A DNA stretch of 64,000 nt from Andrena cerasifolii (lineage: Eukaryota > Arthropoda > Insecta > Hymenoptera > Andrenidae), in contig NC_135126.1 of assembly GCF_050908995.1 (NCBI RefSeq), forward strand, positions 3,472,001 to 3,536,000, read 5' to 3'. The notes under the pieces were generated by a model that saw only the letters and a list, made by a program, of their open reading frames with translations, did no database searches and was not told the origin of the DNA. Positions within the stretch are counted from its first letter, which is position 1. The number at the start of each line of letters is the position of its first letter. Position numbers and translations under genes: made by a program. This document shows, in pieces, positions 47,690 through 59,722 of the stretch.

Positions 47690-48045
47690 CCCTCGGAAAT
47701 GGTGACCATGGTCGCGTGAGACGAACGCAGGGTCAATTTAACTCATAGCAACATTTCTGTTGTACACGCGTTTCACGAAGGAATTGAATATAAAATGTAT
47801 TAATTAATTAAAATTATAAATACATATATACATAATCGCACATAAATAAGTAATAAAGAAATACATAAAAATAAATTTATTTATGTACATAAAACAGGTG
47901 AATCTTCTGTAAGATTTTTACAAATAAATTTACTGCAATTTGTGCATTTCATCCTTTATTTTGTGTCATTGCCGACACAAATATAACACCGTTATCAACA
48001 TTGTCAAAGTTGGATCAAAACGACCCTGCATTCGTTGTACAAGGG
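47690..48045. mobile_element. piggyBac-like MITE
   Basis: TTAA at 47686-47689 is followed by CCCTCGG. The right end is CAAGGG followed by TTAA at 48046-48049. Both arms hold an ACGAAYGCAGGGTC block, at different distances from the end. The signature TTAACCCT fits piggyBac-type ends. The core is AT-rich and non-coding. Confidence 0.65.
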
Positions 48046-48113
48046 TTAAACAGAAATAAGTATATTCTAGTAATTCAATCGTCAATTATTGCTCTTCCTT
48101 TACAAACTACTTA

Positions 48114-48546
48114 CAAGGGAAGATTCCCAACGCGAAAATTCAAAAAATTCTGAGACTTTGTGAGTATGTAGAGGATTTCCTCCTGATTACAACGCAATTT
48201 TTCTTTGCTGCCCAAATTCATTCTAAGGGGGTGACATTAACCCCCGAAAATTCAGCTATCTTCTGATTTTATTTTGCAACTCGCAATCTATAAGATAAAA
48301 AATAAACTTTCAAGACAAAAGTTACATCTTTTAATTAGGACTATCATTTGGTGACTTGCAGATCTTAAAGTTCGCGAGTTGTAACACAAAATCGGAAAAT
48401 AGCCGGAATTTTAGGGGTCAATTTCACCCCCTTAGATTGAATTTGGGCAGCAGGCAAAAATTTCATAGTAATCAGTAGGAAATCCCCTACATATTCACAA
48501 AGTCTCAGAATATTTTGAATATCCGGGGTCGGGATCATTGCGTGTT
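48114..48546. repeat. Palindromic repeat, family copy 2
   Basis: Related to 30321-30752. It has the same order of blocks (CAAGGGAAGATTCCCA, then CCCAAATTCATTCTAAG and GACTTTGTGAGTATGTAG) and the same symmetrical design. The right terminal bases have diverged. Two copies 18 kb apart show this is a dispersed family. Confidence 0.8.
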
Positions 48547-50350
48547 AGTAGGAATTATTTCATTAAGGTGCACGTGGAATAATTGTTCTTCAGCCAAGTG
48601 TCAAAAATACCTACTCAGGATCCTAGACACTTGAAACATTGTAGCGTAATGCCTGGCATTCATTCCCCAGTGATATACAAACAAAAGATCAGGTGATTCG
48701 CTGAACATGTGCCCAGCTAGTGTTTACTTTGTCGTCAGTCATCAGGTCGTACACAAAGAGCAGGCGATTACAAAGTGGCAGGTGTAGCTTGTCTGCGAGC
48801 GTCTCCCGGAAGTGACGAGTGACGTCCAGAATAACCTCGCAGGACATTTAGAGCGGCCCTCGGAACACGCTCATAGCCAGAAACCTTATCGCGATTCGGG
48901 TGGGTCGACGTGACGATTGGTCCAGAGCCAAGAACGGCGACCCCACGGCTATCTCGATGTATATCCAGACGAAAACGAAGAAAATTTGATGTCTGGACAC
49001 GTTAGAAATTTTCTGACCGTGCCTTTTGATCTTATTTCGAGAGCGTATGCTTTATTTTCGGGATCGTGCCGCGAATAGCGGAGTTCGGTTCGCCCCGGTG
49101 TACGCTTCCCTCTGCTCCCTTTTTACCGTAACGCAATTTCCGCGGGAACGTACGTTCCGCGCCGCGTGTTCGAGTATTCCTGTACTACCGCGCACTGTAT
49201 TAATTCGCTTGTAAATTTATCCAAGCCGCGCATTCACGAACTTTATCTCCTCCCTGTTTGCCAGGGCGTCACTCGCCTGTCGCAATTTATCTGCCGGCCG
49301 AATTGGCAGCAACTTCCAAAAGAAGCTTTATTCCAACAATCCCAGCGTTTTCCTAAAATTTCACGCCGCTGAAGAGTCTCCTGGTCGCAATCGATACAAT
49401 TCCCACCACAGAATTCATTTCCCCCGATACATATCCGAACTCCCGATCGAAACACCCATGGAACCAGGTCAGTCATCCCTTATTTCTCCCCCCGAACGGC
49501 CTGATTACAATCTTCGAGAGCGGACTACTCGATCGAAATTACAGGGGCGCGCAGCTGCACCCCTTTTCTTCATCCTGAACGTGTCACTGTTGCCTCCTTT
49601 TCGAAAGCGGGAACTAGGGTCACGTTATTAAAGCTAGTCGATAATTTCTCGCTTTTCAATCGAACGTAGTCGTCGCGCGTAAGCCCAAGGAGCGCAGAAA
49701 CGGCCCTTCGCCTCTCTGTTCTCATCTACGTAGTGGAGCAGCTATTGTTCCCAGTTGAAATACAAATGTCGCCGCCGTGTCGTTGAGCGTAATCGCGTTG
49801 GGCGATTAATAACGGTGGCGGCTCGCTGGTCGTTTCCCAGCGACGGGGGTAAAGGAAGGAGGGGTGAGAATGGAGCGAGGGCTGGAGCAGCGAGAAGTGC
49901 CACGGAGGTTGTAAGCGGCGGGGTCAGAACGGTTAAAGGGAGAAAGGAGACAAGGTGGAAAAATCAGCCACAGCGATGGCCCGTAGGAGTCCCTTCAGAA
50001 GGATCGCGCCACGATTCTGGTCACGCGCGTTTGCGGGATTAGGTTCTGTTTCCGCGAGATGGCCAGCCACGTATTACCTCGCGCCCCGAGTTTACACCGC
50101 ACGATTACTTTGCGACGCGGCACCGAATTCCGTCGATGTCGTCGATGCTCCTGGTCTGGCTGGGGGCGTCGTAATTTACCTCGCGCGGCCCTTATTGAAA
50201 TCGATTAAATGGAAAGGGGAAGAGTTAGGGTCCGGCCACCTTTTGCTCACCCATTTCGCTCGCGCCAATAGGGTTTGTGGATTCTATAGCGCGGCAAACA
50301 GGATTATTGTCTAGATGTAATAGTCCGTCGATTGGCAAAGTCTAGAAGGC
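48547..50350. other. Unique stretch without a supportable gene
   Basis: CpG-rich, with short overlapping open frames. The plus-strand frames at 49755-50314 are arginine- and glycine-rich and have no known domain. Confidence 0.5.
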
Positions 50351-50470
50351 ATGTGTGATGATAGATGCCTGCGAGGTATGGGGTTGACAAATTAGAAGTT
50401 AAGAAAAGCAGGGTTATCTTAACTTCTAATTTTTCAACCCCATACCTCGCAGGCATCTATCATCACACAT
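50351..50470. repeat. Large hairpin at the left edge of the tandem array
   Basis: ATGTGTGATGATAGATGCCT and onward pairs with the sequence ending AGGCATCTATCATCACACAT. The stem is about 50 bp, with only a 2-base mismatch region and a loop near 50404-50418. The left arm is the only reverse-oriented copy of the array unit. Confidence 0.9.
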
Positions 50471-51459
50471 AAAATTTAGAACAATACTGAAAGCAGGGTT
50501 ATCTTAACTTCTAATTTTTCAACCCTATACCTCGCTTTTAGGGTTATCTTAACTTCTAATTTTTCAACCCCATACCTCGCTTTCAGGGTTATCTTAACTT
50601 CTAATTTTTCAACCCTGCTTTCAGGGTTATCTTAACTTCTAATTTTTCAACCCCATACCTCGCAGGCATCTATCATCACACATAAAATTTAGAACAATAC
50701 TGAAAGCAGGGTTATCTTAACTTCTAATTTTTCAACCCCATACCTCGCTTTCAGGGTTATCTTAACTTCTAATTTTTCAACCCTGCTTTCAGCGTTATCT
50801 TAACTTCTAATTTTTCAACCCCATACCTCGCTTTCAGGGTTATCTTAACTTCTAATTTTTCAACCCTGCTTTCAGCGTTATCTTAACTTCTAATTTTTCA
50901 ACCCCATACCTCGCAGGCATCTATCATCACACATAAAATTTAGAACAATACTGAAAGCAGGGTTATCTTAACTTCTAATTTTTCAACCCCATACCTAGCT
51001 TTCAGGGTTATCTTAACTTCTAATTTTTCAACCCTGCTTTCAGGGTTATCTTAACTTCTAATTTTTCAACTCCATACCTCGCAGGCATCTATCATCACAC
51101 ATAAAATTTAGAACAATACTGAAAGCAGGGTTATCTTAACTTCTAATTTTTCAACCCCATACCTCGCTTTCAGGGTTATCTTAACTTCTAATTTTTCAAC
51201 CCTGCTTTCAAGGTTATCTTAACTTCTAATTTTTCAACCCCATACCTCGCAGGCATCTATCATCACACATAAAATTTAGAACAATACTGAAAGCAGGGTT
51301 ATCTTAACTTCTAATTTTTCAACCCCATACCTCGCTTTCAGGGTTATCTTAACTTCTAATTTTTCAACCCTGCTTTCAAGGTTATCTTAACTTCTAATTT
51401 TTCAACCCCATACCTCGCAGGCATCTATCATCACACATAAAATTTAGAACAATACTGAA
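50411..51459. repeat. Tandem array with higher-order repeat structure
   Basis: The monomer GTTATCTTAACTTCTAATTT occurs 19 times in one orientation. Two spacings alternate: about 45 bp with the CATACCTCGC tail and about 37 bp with the CTGCTTTCA tail. A linker (AGGCATCTATCATCACACAT onward) recurs at 50451, 50664, 50914, 51083, 51251 and 51419. Its spacing is 213, 250, 169, 168 and 168 bp, so the right side is a regular 168-bp higher-order repeat. There is no coding and no CRISPR-like unique spacer. Confidence 0.95.
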
Positions 51460-53391
51460 GGTATCCTCTGATTCGTCCTCGTTGTCTAATATTGAAGGAA
51501 TTTTATGCAACAGTCGAGCGGTGTCAGTGTGGCAAGTAAACTGTAGTGCAGCTCTGCATGTACATACATATATTAAAATGTCAATTTTAAACTTTCCTTT
51601 GACCACCACTGCACATGGGAGAATCTCGGTAATTGCAGGGAAGCCGGGCCGAAAGTTCGTGCAATTATCCGGATAACCAATCCAACACATTTAAAACCTC
51701 ACTTTCACAATGTTTCCTCACCACATATTGTCCATCCTTGAAATTTCATACTCTGGGATTGAAACTTTCCCTTTCACTCCGAACTTCCGTCGTCCATTGC
51801 TATCCCACACTCCAACAGCGGAATTTCTCTACCATTTCGTTAAGCGCTGATTTTTCTAGAAAAAAGGCAACCTGTAGAGAATACGGATGAATAAAGATTA
51901 CCGTTAAGCGAAATCCTGAATTAGTTAATTGAGAGCACGTTTACTGAAAACGTTATCTTTGCCACTAATACTACAGAGCCCTTTCATTTAGAATTCAGGG
52001 AAAGGAGAGAAGTCCTTTTAAAACGTTCCTGTTTGACGTGTAAATATATGAATTAAAATTCTATTTTCCAATTTCCCTGTTTGTTTAGCGCACTTCCCTT
52101 CAAACGTTATACCTGTTGGCTTTCCACTAAACAATTTTACAATTGAATTATTCCCGCAGCGCCGCGACAGAAGCAACCTTCTGTGAACGTATTACATAAT
52201 GAATATTGAAACCTAATTTTCTCAGGAGCTTCGCTTTGCCGCGCAAACAACTAAGAAGATCTGTTGAACGGCAAGGGGGAAAAGACAAGTCACTCGACTG
52301 AAGCGCTCGGGCGCGTGCTCAAGGAATTTATTATTAAAAACGAGAGCCCCTCAGCAACTATCTTAATTCCCGGTTAACTGCTTTCCGCAGCGTTTGCGGT
52401 TACCACGAGGTTCTTGCATCAGATGTGCTTAAACTTCGCCACATCCTTCACTGAGGTATTCGCCAAAGTACTGAAACGTGCCAGCACGAACTTCGCGTAA
52501 CCAGGAAGTTCAGCCTAATACTCGCAACCTTTTTCCATTAGCACGTCCGCGGGACGTTTTATGCTCGTCTACGTATTTGTTCCACTTCCACCCTTATTCA
52601 TACACGCCACCCTCTCCCCCTTGAACTGAGAAAAATTGGAGGAGGTACGTCGCGGAAATTCCATGCGTGCACACGTTCGATTAAACTTCTAAGATTAATT
52701 GTACAGAGTTCATTTGCAAAATACGCTAGAGCGCTATGAATAGTGAAAACACCTCTAAACCCTGCGACGAAGCAGAGTTTGCTCTGCTCTATTCTGTCCT
52801 CTCGTCTTCACTTCTTTATGGGCGATCATCTTCATGGAGATCGTCCAATTTGCTACGAAGCATCCGGTATAAATGAAACGCATTAACACCAGCCAGGAAT
52901 TTATTGAGAGGCAGCGCAGGTTCTTCTAAAACATAGCCAGCGCGAAGCAACGGTGCTCCCGATTTAATAGGTTCTGTAAACTAGATAAATTGGACTCTAG
53001 CGCGGAGGTAAAGGGACGTCCCTAAATTTAGCGAGTCACCGTGCTCGCGAGCCGAGCGCAAAGAACCAGCCGCTTGTTTCCGTCGCTCCGGAGAAACTTA
53101 CGACCTCCCCCAAAGGAACTTATTAAATTTCATAGAAGTTTTATTCCGCTCCTAGAGCAACGCCGATCCGACCATCGCGATCTATGCAGCCAGCTTTTTA
53201 AGCTGCCCGCGAGATTAAAACGTCCTTCCGCGGATTCTGCGGCTGGCGGTGAACTGTGATTAAAAAGGGGTGGGAGATTACGGGTGTTTACTGTTTTTAC
53301 TCCCTGGTGTTTATTAATGAAATGTAGAAATGGAAGTGGGTGAACGATGTTTATCTTGTTTCCCCGTGCTGGTGTGTACGTTCGCGTTTTA

Positions 53392-53459
53392 CTAATTGGT
53401 GTTTTTCTTTCTGTTTCAGGTGAGCACTGCAACTTATATCCATCCAGTCGTACGTAAGT
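53392..53459 (+). other. Candidate recursive splice site or 34-nt microexon
   Basis: CTAAT at 53392-53396 puts a branch-point A 24 nt upstream of the AG. A pyrimidine tract (TTTTTCTTTCTGTTTCAG) follows, and GTGAGC joins directly at 53420. GTAAGT at 53454 would close a 34-nt exon, and another GTAAGT lies at 53531. The design and spacing match the site at 8921-9020. No conserved peptide is evident. Confidence 0.4.
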
Positions 53460-54439
53460 TTATCGATGGCGAAAGCGCCTGTATTTATATTCCGGCCCCA
53501 GAAACTTAAGAGAGCGCAGCGTTCGTGTACGTAAGTGCACAAGCTCCTTCAAATTCGCCTTACTCTATAGAAAATAATATAAGATCCTACATAAATTGGC
53601 AAGGTTCGTTCTCACGAAAGATTACTCTGAATACACGAAACTTTCTACGATTTCCATCGTACTCTTTCGGTACTGAATATTCAAGCTCCAAGTTCCAAGA
53701 GAACAAACTATTACAGAAGACGGTAATCCCTTGTACAATTTCCGAGACAGTCCAGTGCGAGGTATCTCGAAACGTATTAATATTAAGAAACAACGCTGGT
53801 TACCAAGACATCGTGTATTAATTATCTCGGCAAGCAGAAAGTGGTCCAGATTAACAAACTGCTTCTGCATAGAACGAACGTAAACGTATACTTCGTAGTC
53901 CGTGGAAAATCGCAGCAATCAGATCTAATTATACAAACACAATCTCCTTCCCGTCTCCCTTGCACAATCTACGCAGAATTCCACCGTTCTCTTCTCCCAT
54001 ATGAACAGCGAAAACGGCCGAACAATAAAAGACGAGACAGAAGCGAAGCTCGTATTTCCAGGCTCCGTCGTTTCACGGTAATCGGTTAAAAAATTGTAAT
54101 CGACTCTAAAAGGTGGGGAATAAAATTAAACCGGGCATGCCGCGACGGGGAGAGAGGGTGGAAGAGGCAAACGGCGAAGATCCCGAGAGGGAATAAACTG
54201 AAACTGGTGCATCATGGACGCGACGGTTCCTAAGACGATATCTAAGTGTCTATAAACATCGCGGCGGTACGAGGCATGACGCGAAATAATTAATTCGCCA
54301 ACGAGCCAGCTCTTCCGCGGAAGTTTACCGTCGACGAGAAACTAGTCCCTGAATCGTCGACTAATGCTCGGAGACTCGCGAGTGGCTAATTAGGTATTAT
54401 AATAGCGTTGAATCGGTATTGAATCGCACCAAAGCGGGA

Positions 54440-54515
54440 TGAGAGACTGAGGGAGAGAAAGTGAGAAAGGGTGAACGAGAGGGAGAGATAGAGAGAGGGG
54501 GGAGAGCGGGGAGAG
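54440..54515. repeat. GA-rich low-complexity tract
   Basis: Imperfect GAGAG repeats with a G6 run. In insects such tracts can bind GAGA-type factors, but nothing here shows that. Confidence 0.8.
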
Positions 54516-57500
54516 GCGCTTAGAGAACACCATTTCGAGCTGGGCCGACTTTGAATAATCTCGCGTTGGGAATAATTAAAGGTGAGATTTTAATCGGAGT
54601 AACACACGGCCCCGGGAATTTTACATCGAATTGACCTGGTTCCCGCCGCAGAATCGATACGATCGCGGTCGACGGGATTCCACGCAATTACAAAAATGTA
54701 CCGCGGGAAAGGAGCCGCGGTTTCATTCGAGCGCGGGCCTTTTCAGACGAAAGTAATGATTTTCCATCGGTGGCCGGAACTTCCTTCGCCCCCGGGGGTC
54801 GGCTATGATTCCGTGGTTGCGCGAGGTGGCGAGCCGATACGCGTGCGAGGTTACGTGAAATTGATTAGCGATATGCAAGTGGAAAGCAGTGGATGCTAAC
54901 AAGGGGGCGGGAAATTTTTTTTGGAGCTTCTCCACCTGTTCCCCTTGCAACGTTGCGTTATTTTGCACAACGCGTAGATCGAACGGTATTTCCCGTTTCC
55001 CGAGCGCGCGCTCCTATCACTGTGGCGATCTGATCGCATCGCGTTTTGCGAACGGGAGCTGCAGTTGCCTGTTGTAATACTTCTGACGGTCTGGGGAAGT
55101 TGAACGAGGGGCGGGGGAAGGAATTAAGGAAGACCCAAAGCGGGAAGTGAAAGCTGCTCGTTCCCGACAGCCACGTCGTAACGGAGTAAAGCTCTTCCTT
55201 CAAAGTCAGCGGATTGCGCGCGCCAAGCGCAAGCGCACACCGAGGCGCAATTCCGTCTTAATAAATCCCACTCAATTTCATCGGGGCGGGCGCAACAGAG
55301 AAATTTTTCGACAAATCATCCAGCAGCCGTCTGTCTCCGCGTAGCAGGAAGGCGGAGTAATTTCCTCGAGCGGGTTCACTTCGTCATGTAAGGAGGATCG
55401 GGGCGAGTAACGTTCTCGGGAAATATATAGAACTCGGGGCTCCGGCGGCGTTGGTAAGGGTGCACCGGGCGGGGAGGGGTTAAATGCATTCGAAACGACT
55501 GTCAGACGCTGGCTGGGAAAGATAGATTGATGAGAGCTGCATTCGCGTGCCGAACTAAAACTCCCTCGTTCGTTTCCGCCTCGCTTCTGCTAACGCGGAG
55601 CCCTTCTCGGCCTGACTTAGGGCTTTCGTGAATTTTCATTGCGTCCGGCATCGTCGATGCAACATCGATGTTTGGCAATTTGCCTCGAGTTGCGAAGTGA
55701 TACTCCGGCATTGTTTCTTTCCGTGGATTATACCTTGGGATGAATTCGGGGTGCTTTTTAACCAGTCCACATATTTCGTTCCCCAATCGCCGTTCGATCA
55801 ACCGAAATCAAACCGAGGATTCAGAATTTCATACCATCGAGTGGTGCGAGAATTTCGGCATTTTCAACCGCATTGAATTTTCCGTCGGCGTCAATGGAAC
55901 ACCTCACGTTCAACGAGCATCGCTTTGCGTCGCACGTAGAACGTTTCGGGGGTCCGGACCGAAGCGTATCCCTCAGATGCTGGCGAATAAAACCGCTCGA
56001 GCGGCTCTTCTTCATTACCACGGGTTTTTGGCCCTTCTTTGTCGCGGCGGGGCTGCTCCGCGCCGAATAAAGGATAACGACGCAAACACCCCTCCCGGGG
56101 AATCCTCTCGTAAATCGTACGAAAAAGAGAACGCACTGATTGAGATCGGTCAGTCATGCGGGACGATTATACGGTGGATCGAGCTTCGATTGCGGGGCCT
56201 CTGCTATCGGGTTGAAAAATTAAATCGACCGATTTACCCCGAATCCTGCTTATCTCTCTCTCTCTTTCTTCTCTTCCACTGTTCCTCTCGGTACGTTCGA
56301 GACATCGAAACGGGTTCTCGCCGACGAAGGGAAGTGCATCTGGATCGTTTGCGGAATAAAGGAGAGGGGCAGAGCTGGGAGGGGTAGGGGGGGGGGGCCA
56401 GAAAAAGAAAGAAAGGGAGATTCGTTTCCTTTCGCTGCGGTCGATGAGGGTGGCGGAGGTAGATTTATAAGAAGGGAACCCTGCTTGAAATCTCATGCAA
56501 ATCAATGCAGAGTAGAGGTGCCTGCTAGAAGCGGCCGGGGGTAGAAGGTGGAACGTGTTGTCGATCGTTCTGTGCAGATACACGTAGATACAGCGCGACC
56601 TGGGAGAACGAACCAGCCAGGCACCCGTAGGTGTGTGACTGTATTATATATCCCCTATCGCTGGTTTATGCAGCCATAAATAGCGTTTATACGCTCGGTA
56701 AAGTATTCCCGAAGCACCGGCGGGCCCTGGCTTCCCGCCTATCCGCTATCTATTCTATTATGCCTCGACATAGTACCTACCTACACCTACCCCCCAATAC
56801 CGGGGAGCAGCACCCCTCCCCTCCTCTCACCATGGCTTTCCATCGGCCACCTCATTCTTTTATTCCCTTTCGCGTACCACCTACCCTTCCCCCATCGTCG
56901 AATTCCATCTCTCACTCGGCGATAAAGTTCCACTCGATATCTCCACGGCTCCTTGATCCGCGCCGCAGCACGATTCTTCAGACGAACGGTTTGTACTCCC
57001 GTAAGGTGAACTGTTCTCGTTCGCCAGCCACCTTCGATCCTCGGAGATTGCAGGCCGGTCGCGTGGAGAACCGTTCGCGATGCAATCGTTTGCCTGCTCG
57101 TTTTAACGAGTAAATCTTTACGTTATTCCGCTCTCCTAGCGGATCGGACTCCACGGATTTGCTCCCCCTGCGCATCCAGGAGCTCACGGACCCAGCTACC
57201 CTCCGCGCCGGGAAATCGTTCTCATGCGATGCCACTTCGATTTTACGGAATCGCGTAAAACACGTCTCGCCCGACGCACCGCGGCGTGTCTCGCAGGCAC
57301 CGTGGAAGAGAAGGGACGCGAATCAGTGTTCGGTGGAGGGTGTAATCACAGAGTCTCCAGCCTGACTCGCGTCGCGAAAGAGGCGTCGCGCGCGTTTTCT
57401 CCGAGCAGGCTGCCGAAGTCAGCACCGTCGGTGCCAGATAACGCGCGCGGCCCTTCGTATCCTGCGGCGACGCGGGCGGGGTTAAAGAAGCTGCAAGCGA

Positions 57501-57812
57501 CGTGAACAAAAAGCGACGGGGGGTCGGTCGGGGCGAAAGTAGGATTGCCGCAAGACACGCGGCCTCGGCTTGCATCAACTTCCGAGTGTGCTCGCTCGGG
57601 TTTATTGAGCCCCGCTGAACGCCCCCACCCCTGGGCAACGGGCGCGCTATACGGCCTGGCCTGGCGAGGTGTGTAACGTATTCGATCTAATGCATTCCCG
57701 CAATAAAGTTTATTGCCGTGTTGCTTGCGTAGCGGGCTCGATCCATTTCTCGCGTATTCGCGTGTTCGCCGGCGCTCGGGCGCTCCGAACCTAGCCCGGG
57801 ACTCATAGAAAC

Positions 57813-57831
57813 GCTGCCGCTATGCGGCAGC
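57813..57831. other. Perfect GC-rich stem-loop
   Basis: GCTGCCGC, loop TAT, GCGGCAGC. It is an isolated 8-bp perfect stem. No T-run follows on either strand, so I do not call it a terminator. Confidence 0.4.
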
Positions 57832-58592
57832 CTGCAGCCCCGATGAAAATGGGGATCCGGATTTGCATTGAAGCCGGTCCGCGCGCGGCTCGGGTCACCT
57901 CCATTCACGCGGCAGAAACCCAGATGCATTTGTTCGCGCAACTTCGAGACCTAGAGACGCGGTAGCGTCTCGACACCCTGTATATGTCGACTGTCGCTAC
58001 CGCTGTCATTTACTCGTCGCCCGGCTAATCCAACCTTAATTGAAAGTTATTTTATTAATATCTCATCACGCCAACAATATTTCCTAAATTTAAAGGCATT
58101 TTTCTGGTGTAAACCGCATATAAGCTTTCGAATAAGACCAAATTCAATAAAATCGGACCACGCATAACAGAGATATCGTAATATCGTCTCATGGATCTGT
58201 CGGAAACGGTAAGATTTCTTTTTCTTCTTCAAGGAAATGTTCGTCAGTGTAATACGTATATACGCGTTACACGCATATTTTCAGCTAAAACGAACTAATA
58301 CATGTTTCGTTCGTCAATCGCTATCTTCACTATGCAAACCACTCCAAATTTTGTCGGCTTGCCATCAAGTTATGACCAAATTAGATAAGTTGTCAAAATT
58401 TGAGATGCCACGTGTTTTTACAAATATGTATCGTTGCACCATTGAATTGCAACCAAAATGCAGTGTCAAACACAAGGTAAGTTGGCTAAATTTGAAATAC
58501 AACATGTTTGTATATCATCAAACTGTTTTTAATTTGTATTCTATTACTGGAACTAGTATACTGGAACTAGTAAAACTGCTAAAAGTAATTTT

Positions 58593-59722
58593 AAAAGTAA
58601 AAAAAATACACCAAGTACATGAAAAAGTCGAGGACTGAAAAGAGTATTATCAAATCAAATAAATCACAAAAATAGAAGATAATAATAATAAAAAAAAAAA
58701 GAAAAAAGATGTGAAATCAAAATGTACATAAAGGTGCTTTCCAACTGCGCTTAAGATGACACAACTACATATACGTAGCTAAAATGCAGTGTTCATACAT
58801 TGTGTTCATTCCATTACTCATATCGCCGACATTTTAATTAACCCATAAAAAAGAAACCCATTTACAAACATTGTCGTAAATTAATAGCTTTACAAAATTA
58901 ATTATATACAAAAATTGCGCCAATTATAAAAATGGCTATTTATACAAAGAAAAAATTGTATTAAATAATATTAAGCAGATATATTTGTATACAAATAAAT
59001 ATTTTAATACGAATAAATATTTTATTCAAAATACTTGGCACTGCGAAACCGAAAAAATGAAAATTGTCTTAGTATTAATTAATAATTTACAATAACTCCC
59101 TTACAATCTAAAATACATAATATACATATACATGCTAGAAACGCTGTCAGATTTATTCTACATATATTTAATTCTAATATCATACGTAGCATATGCACAC
59201 GCACGTTATGACGCACGATTAATGAAATTTATACATACTTATTCAGTTTAGCAACACCAACTCGGAGCGCAGCGCCAAGTATTTTGAATAAAATATATAT
59301 TCGTATTAAAATATTTATTTGTATAAAAATATATCTGCTTAATATTATTTAATACATTTTTTCTTTGTATAAACAGCCATTGTTATAATTGGCGCAATTT
59401 TTGTACATAATTATTTTTGTAAAGCTATTAATTTACGACAATGTTTTTAAATAGGATTCTTTTTTATGGGTTAATTAAAATGTTCGCGATTGGAAAGCAT
59501 CTTTATGTACTTGCAGCTCATTTTGATTTCACATCTTTTTTTATTTTGTGATAATTATTATCTTCTATTTTTTGTGATTTATTTGATTTCATGTACTTGG
59601 CGTAATTTTTTTACTTTTTTGAAAATTTTTTATGGGGATCTCACTATTTTTTACAAAGATAATTCATGTACTTGGCGCAATTTTTGTACTTCTTTGAAGT
59701 TTTTTTTATGGGGATTTCTGTT
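58593..59722. mobile_element. AT-rich foldback element of about 1.1 kb
   Basis: The left arm (58593-59043) and right arm (59268-59627) are inverted copies. They share blocks such as CAAGTATTTTGAATAAAATA, TTTGTAAAGCTATTAATTTA and ATTAATTGGCGCAATTTT-like words. The left arm has an insertion of about 80 bp near 58755-58835. On the right the ATGTACTTGGCGYAATTTTT block is tandemly repeated (59591 and 59668). The open frame at 58237-58638 overlaps the left end and is not recognised. Confidence 0.75.

Larger units (their letters stand above)
51460..58585. other. Long unique stretch with one candidate splice site
   Basis: No supportable gene. A GA-rich tract is at 54440-54515 and an 11-G run at 56387-56397. 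The largest open frame (55740-56387, 215 codons) overlaps others and has no domain I recognise. The candidate recursive splice site at 53392-53459 is listed separately. Confidence 0.5.

Noticed and set aside
50411..51459. CRISPR-like array of regular repeats
   Set aside because: The segments between repeats are themselves repeated and not unique spacers. The surrounding DNA is eukaryotic with insect-type MITEs. It is a tandem higher-order repeat.
55740..56387. 215-codon open frame
   Set aside because: It overlaps several frames on both strands, has no recognisable domain, and contains a leucine/serine run from a CT tract.
57813..57831. Intrinsic terminator
   Set aside because: A perfect stem but no T-run after it, and the genome is eukaryotic.
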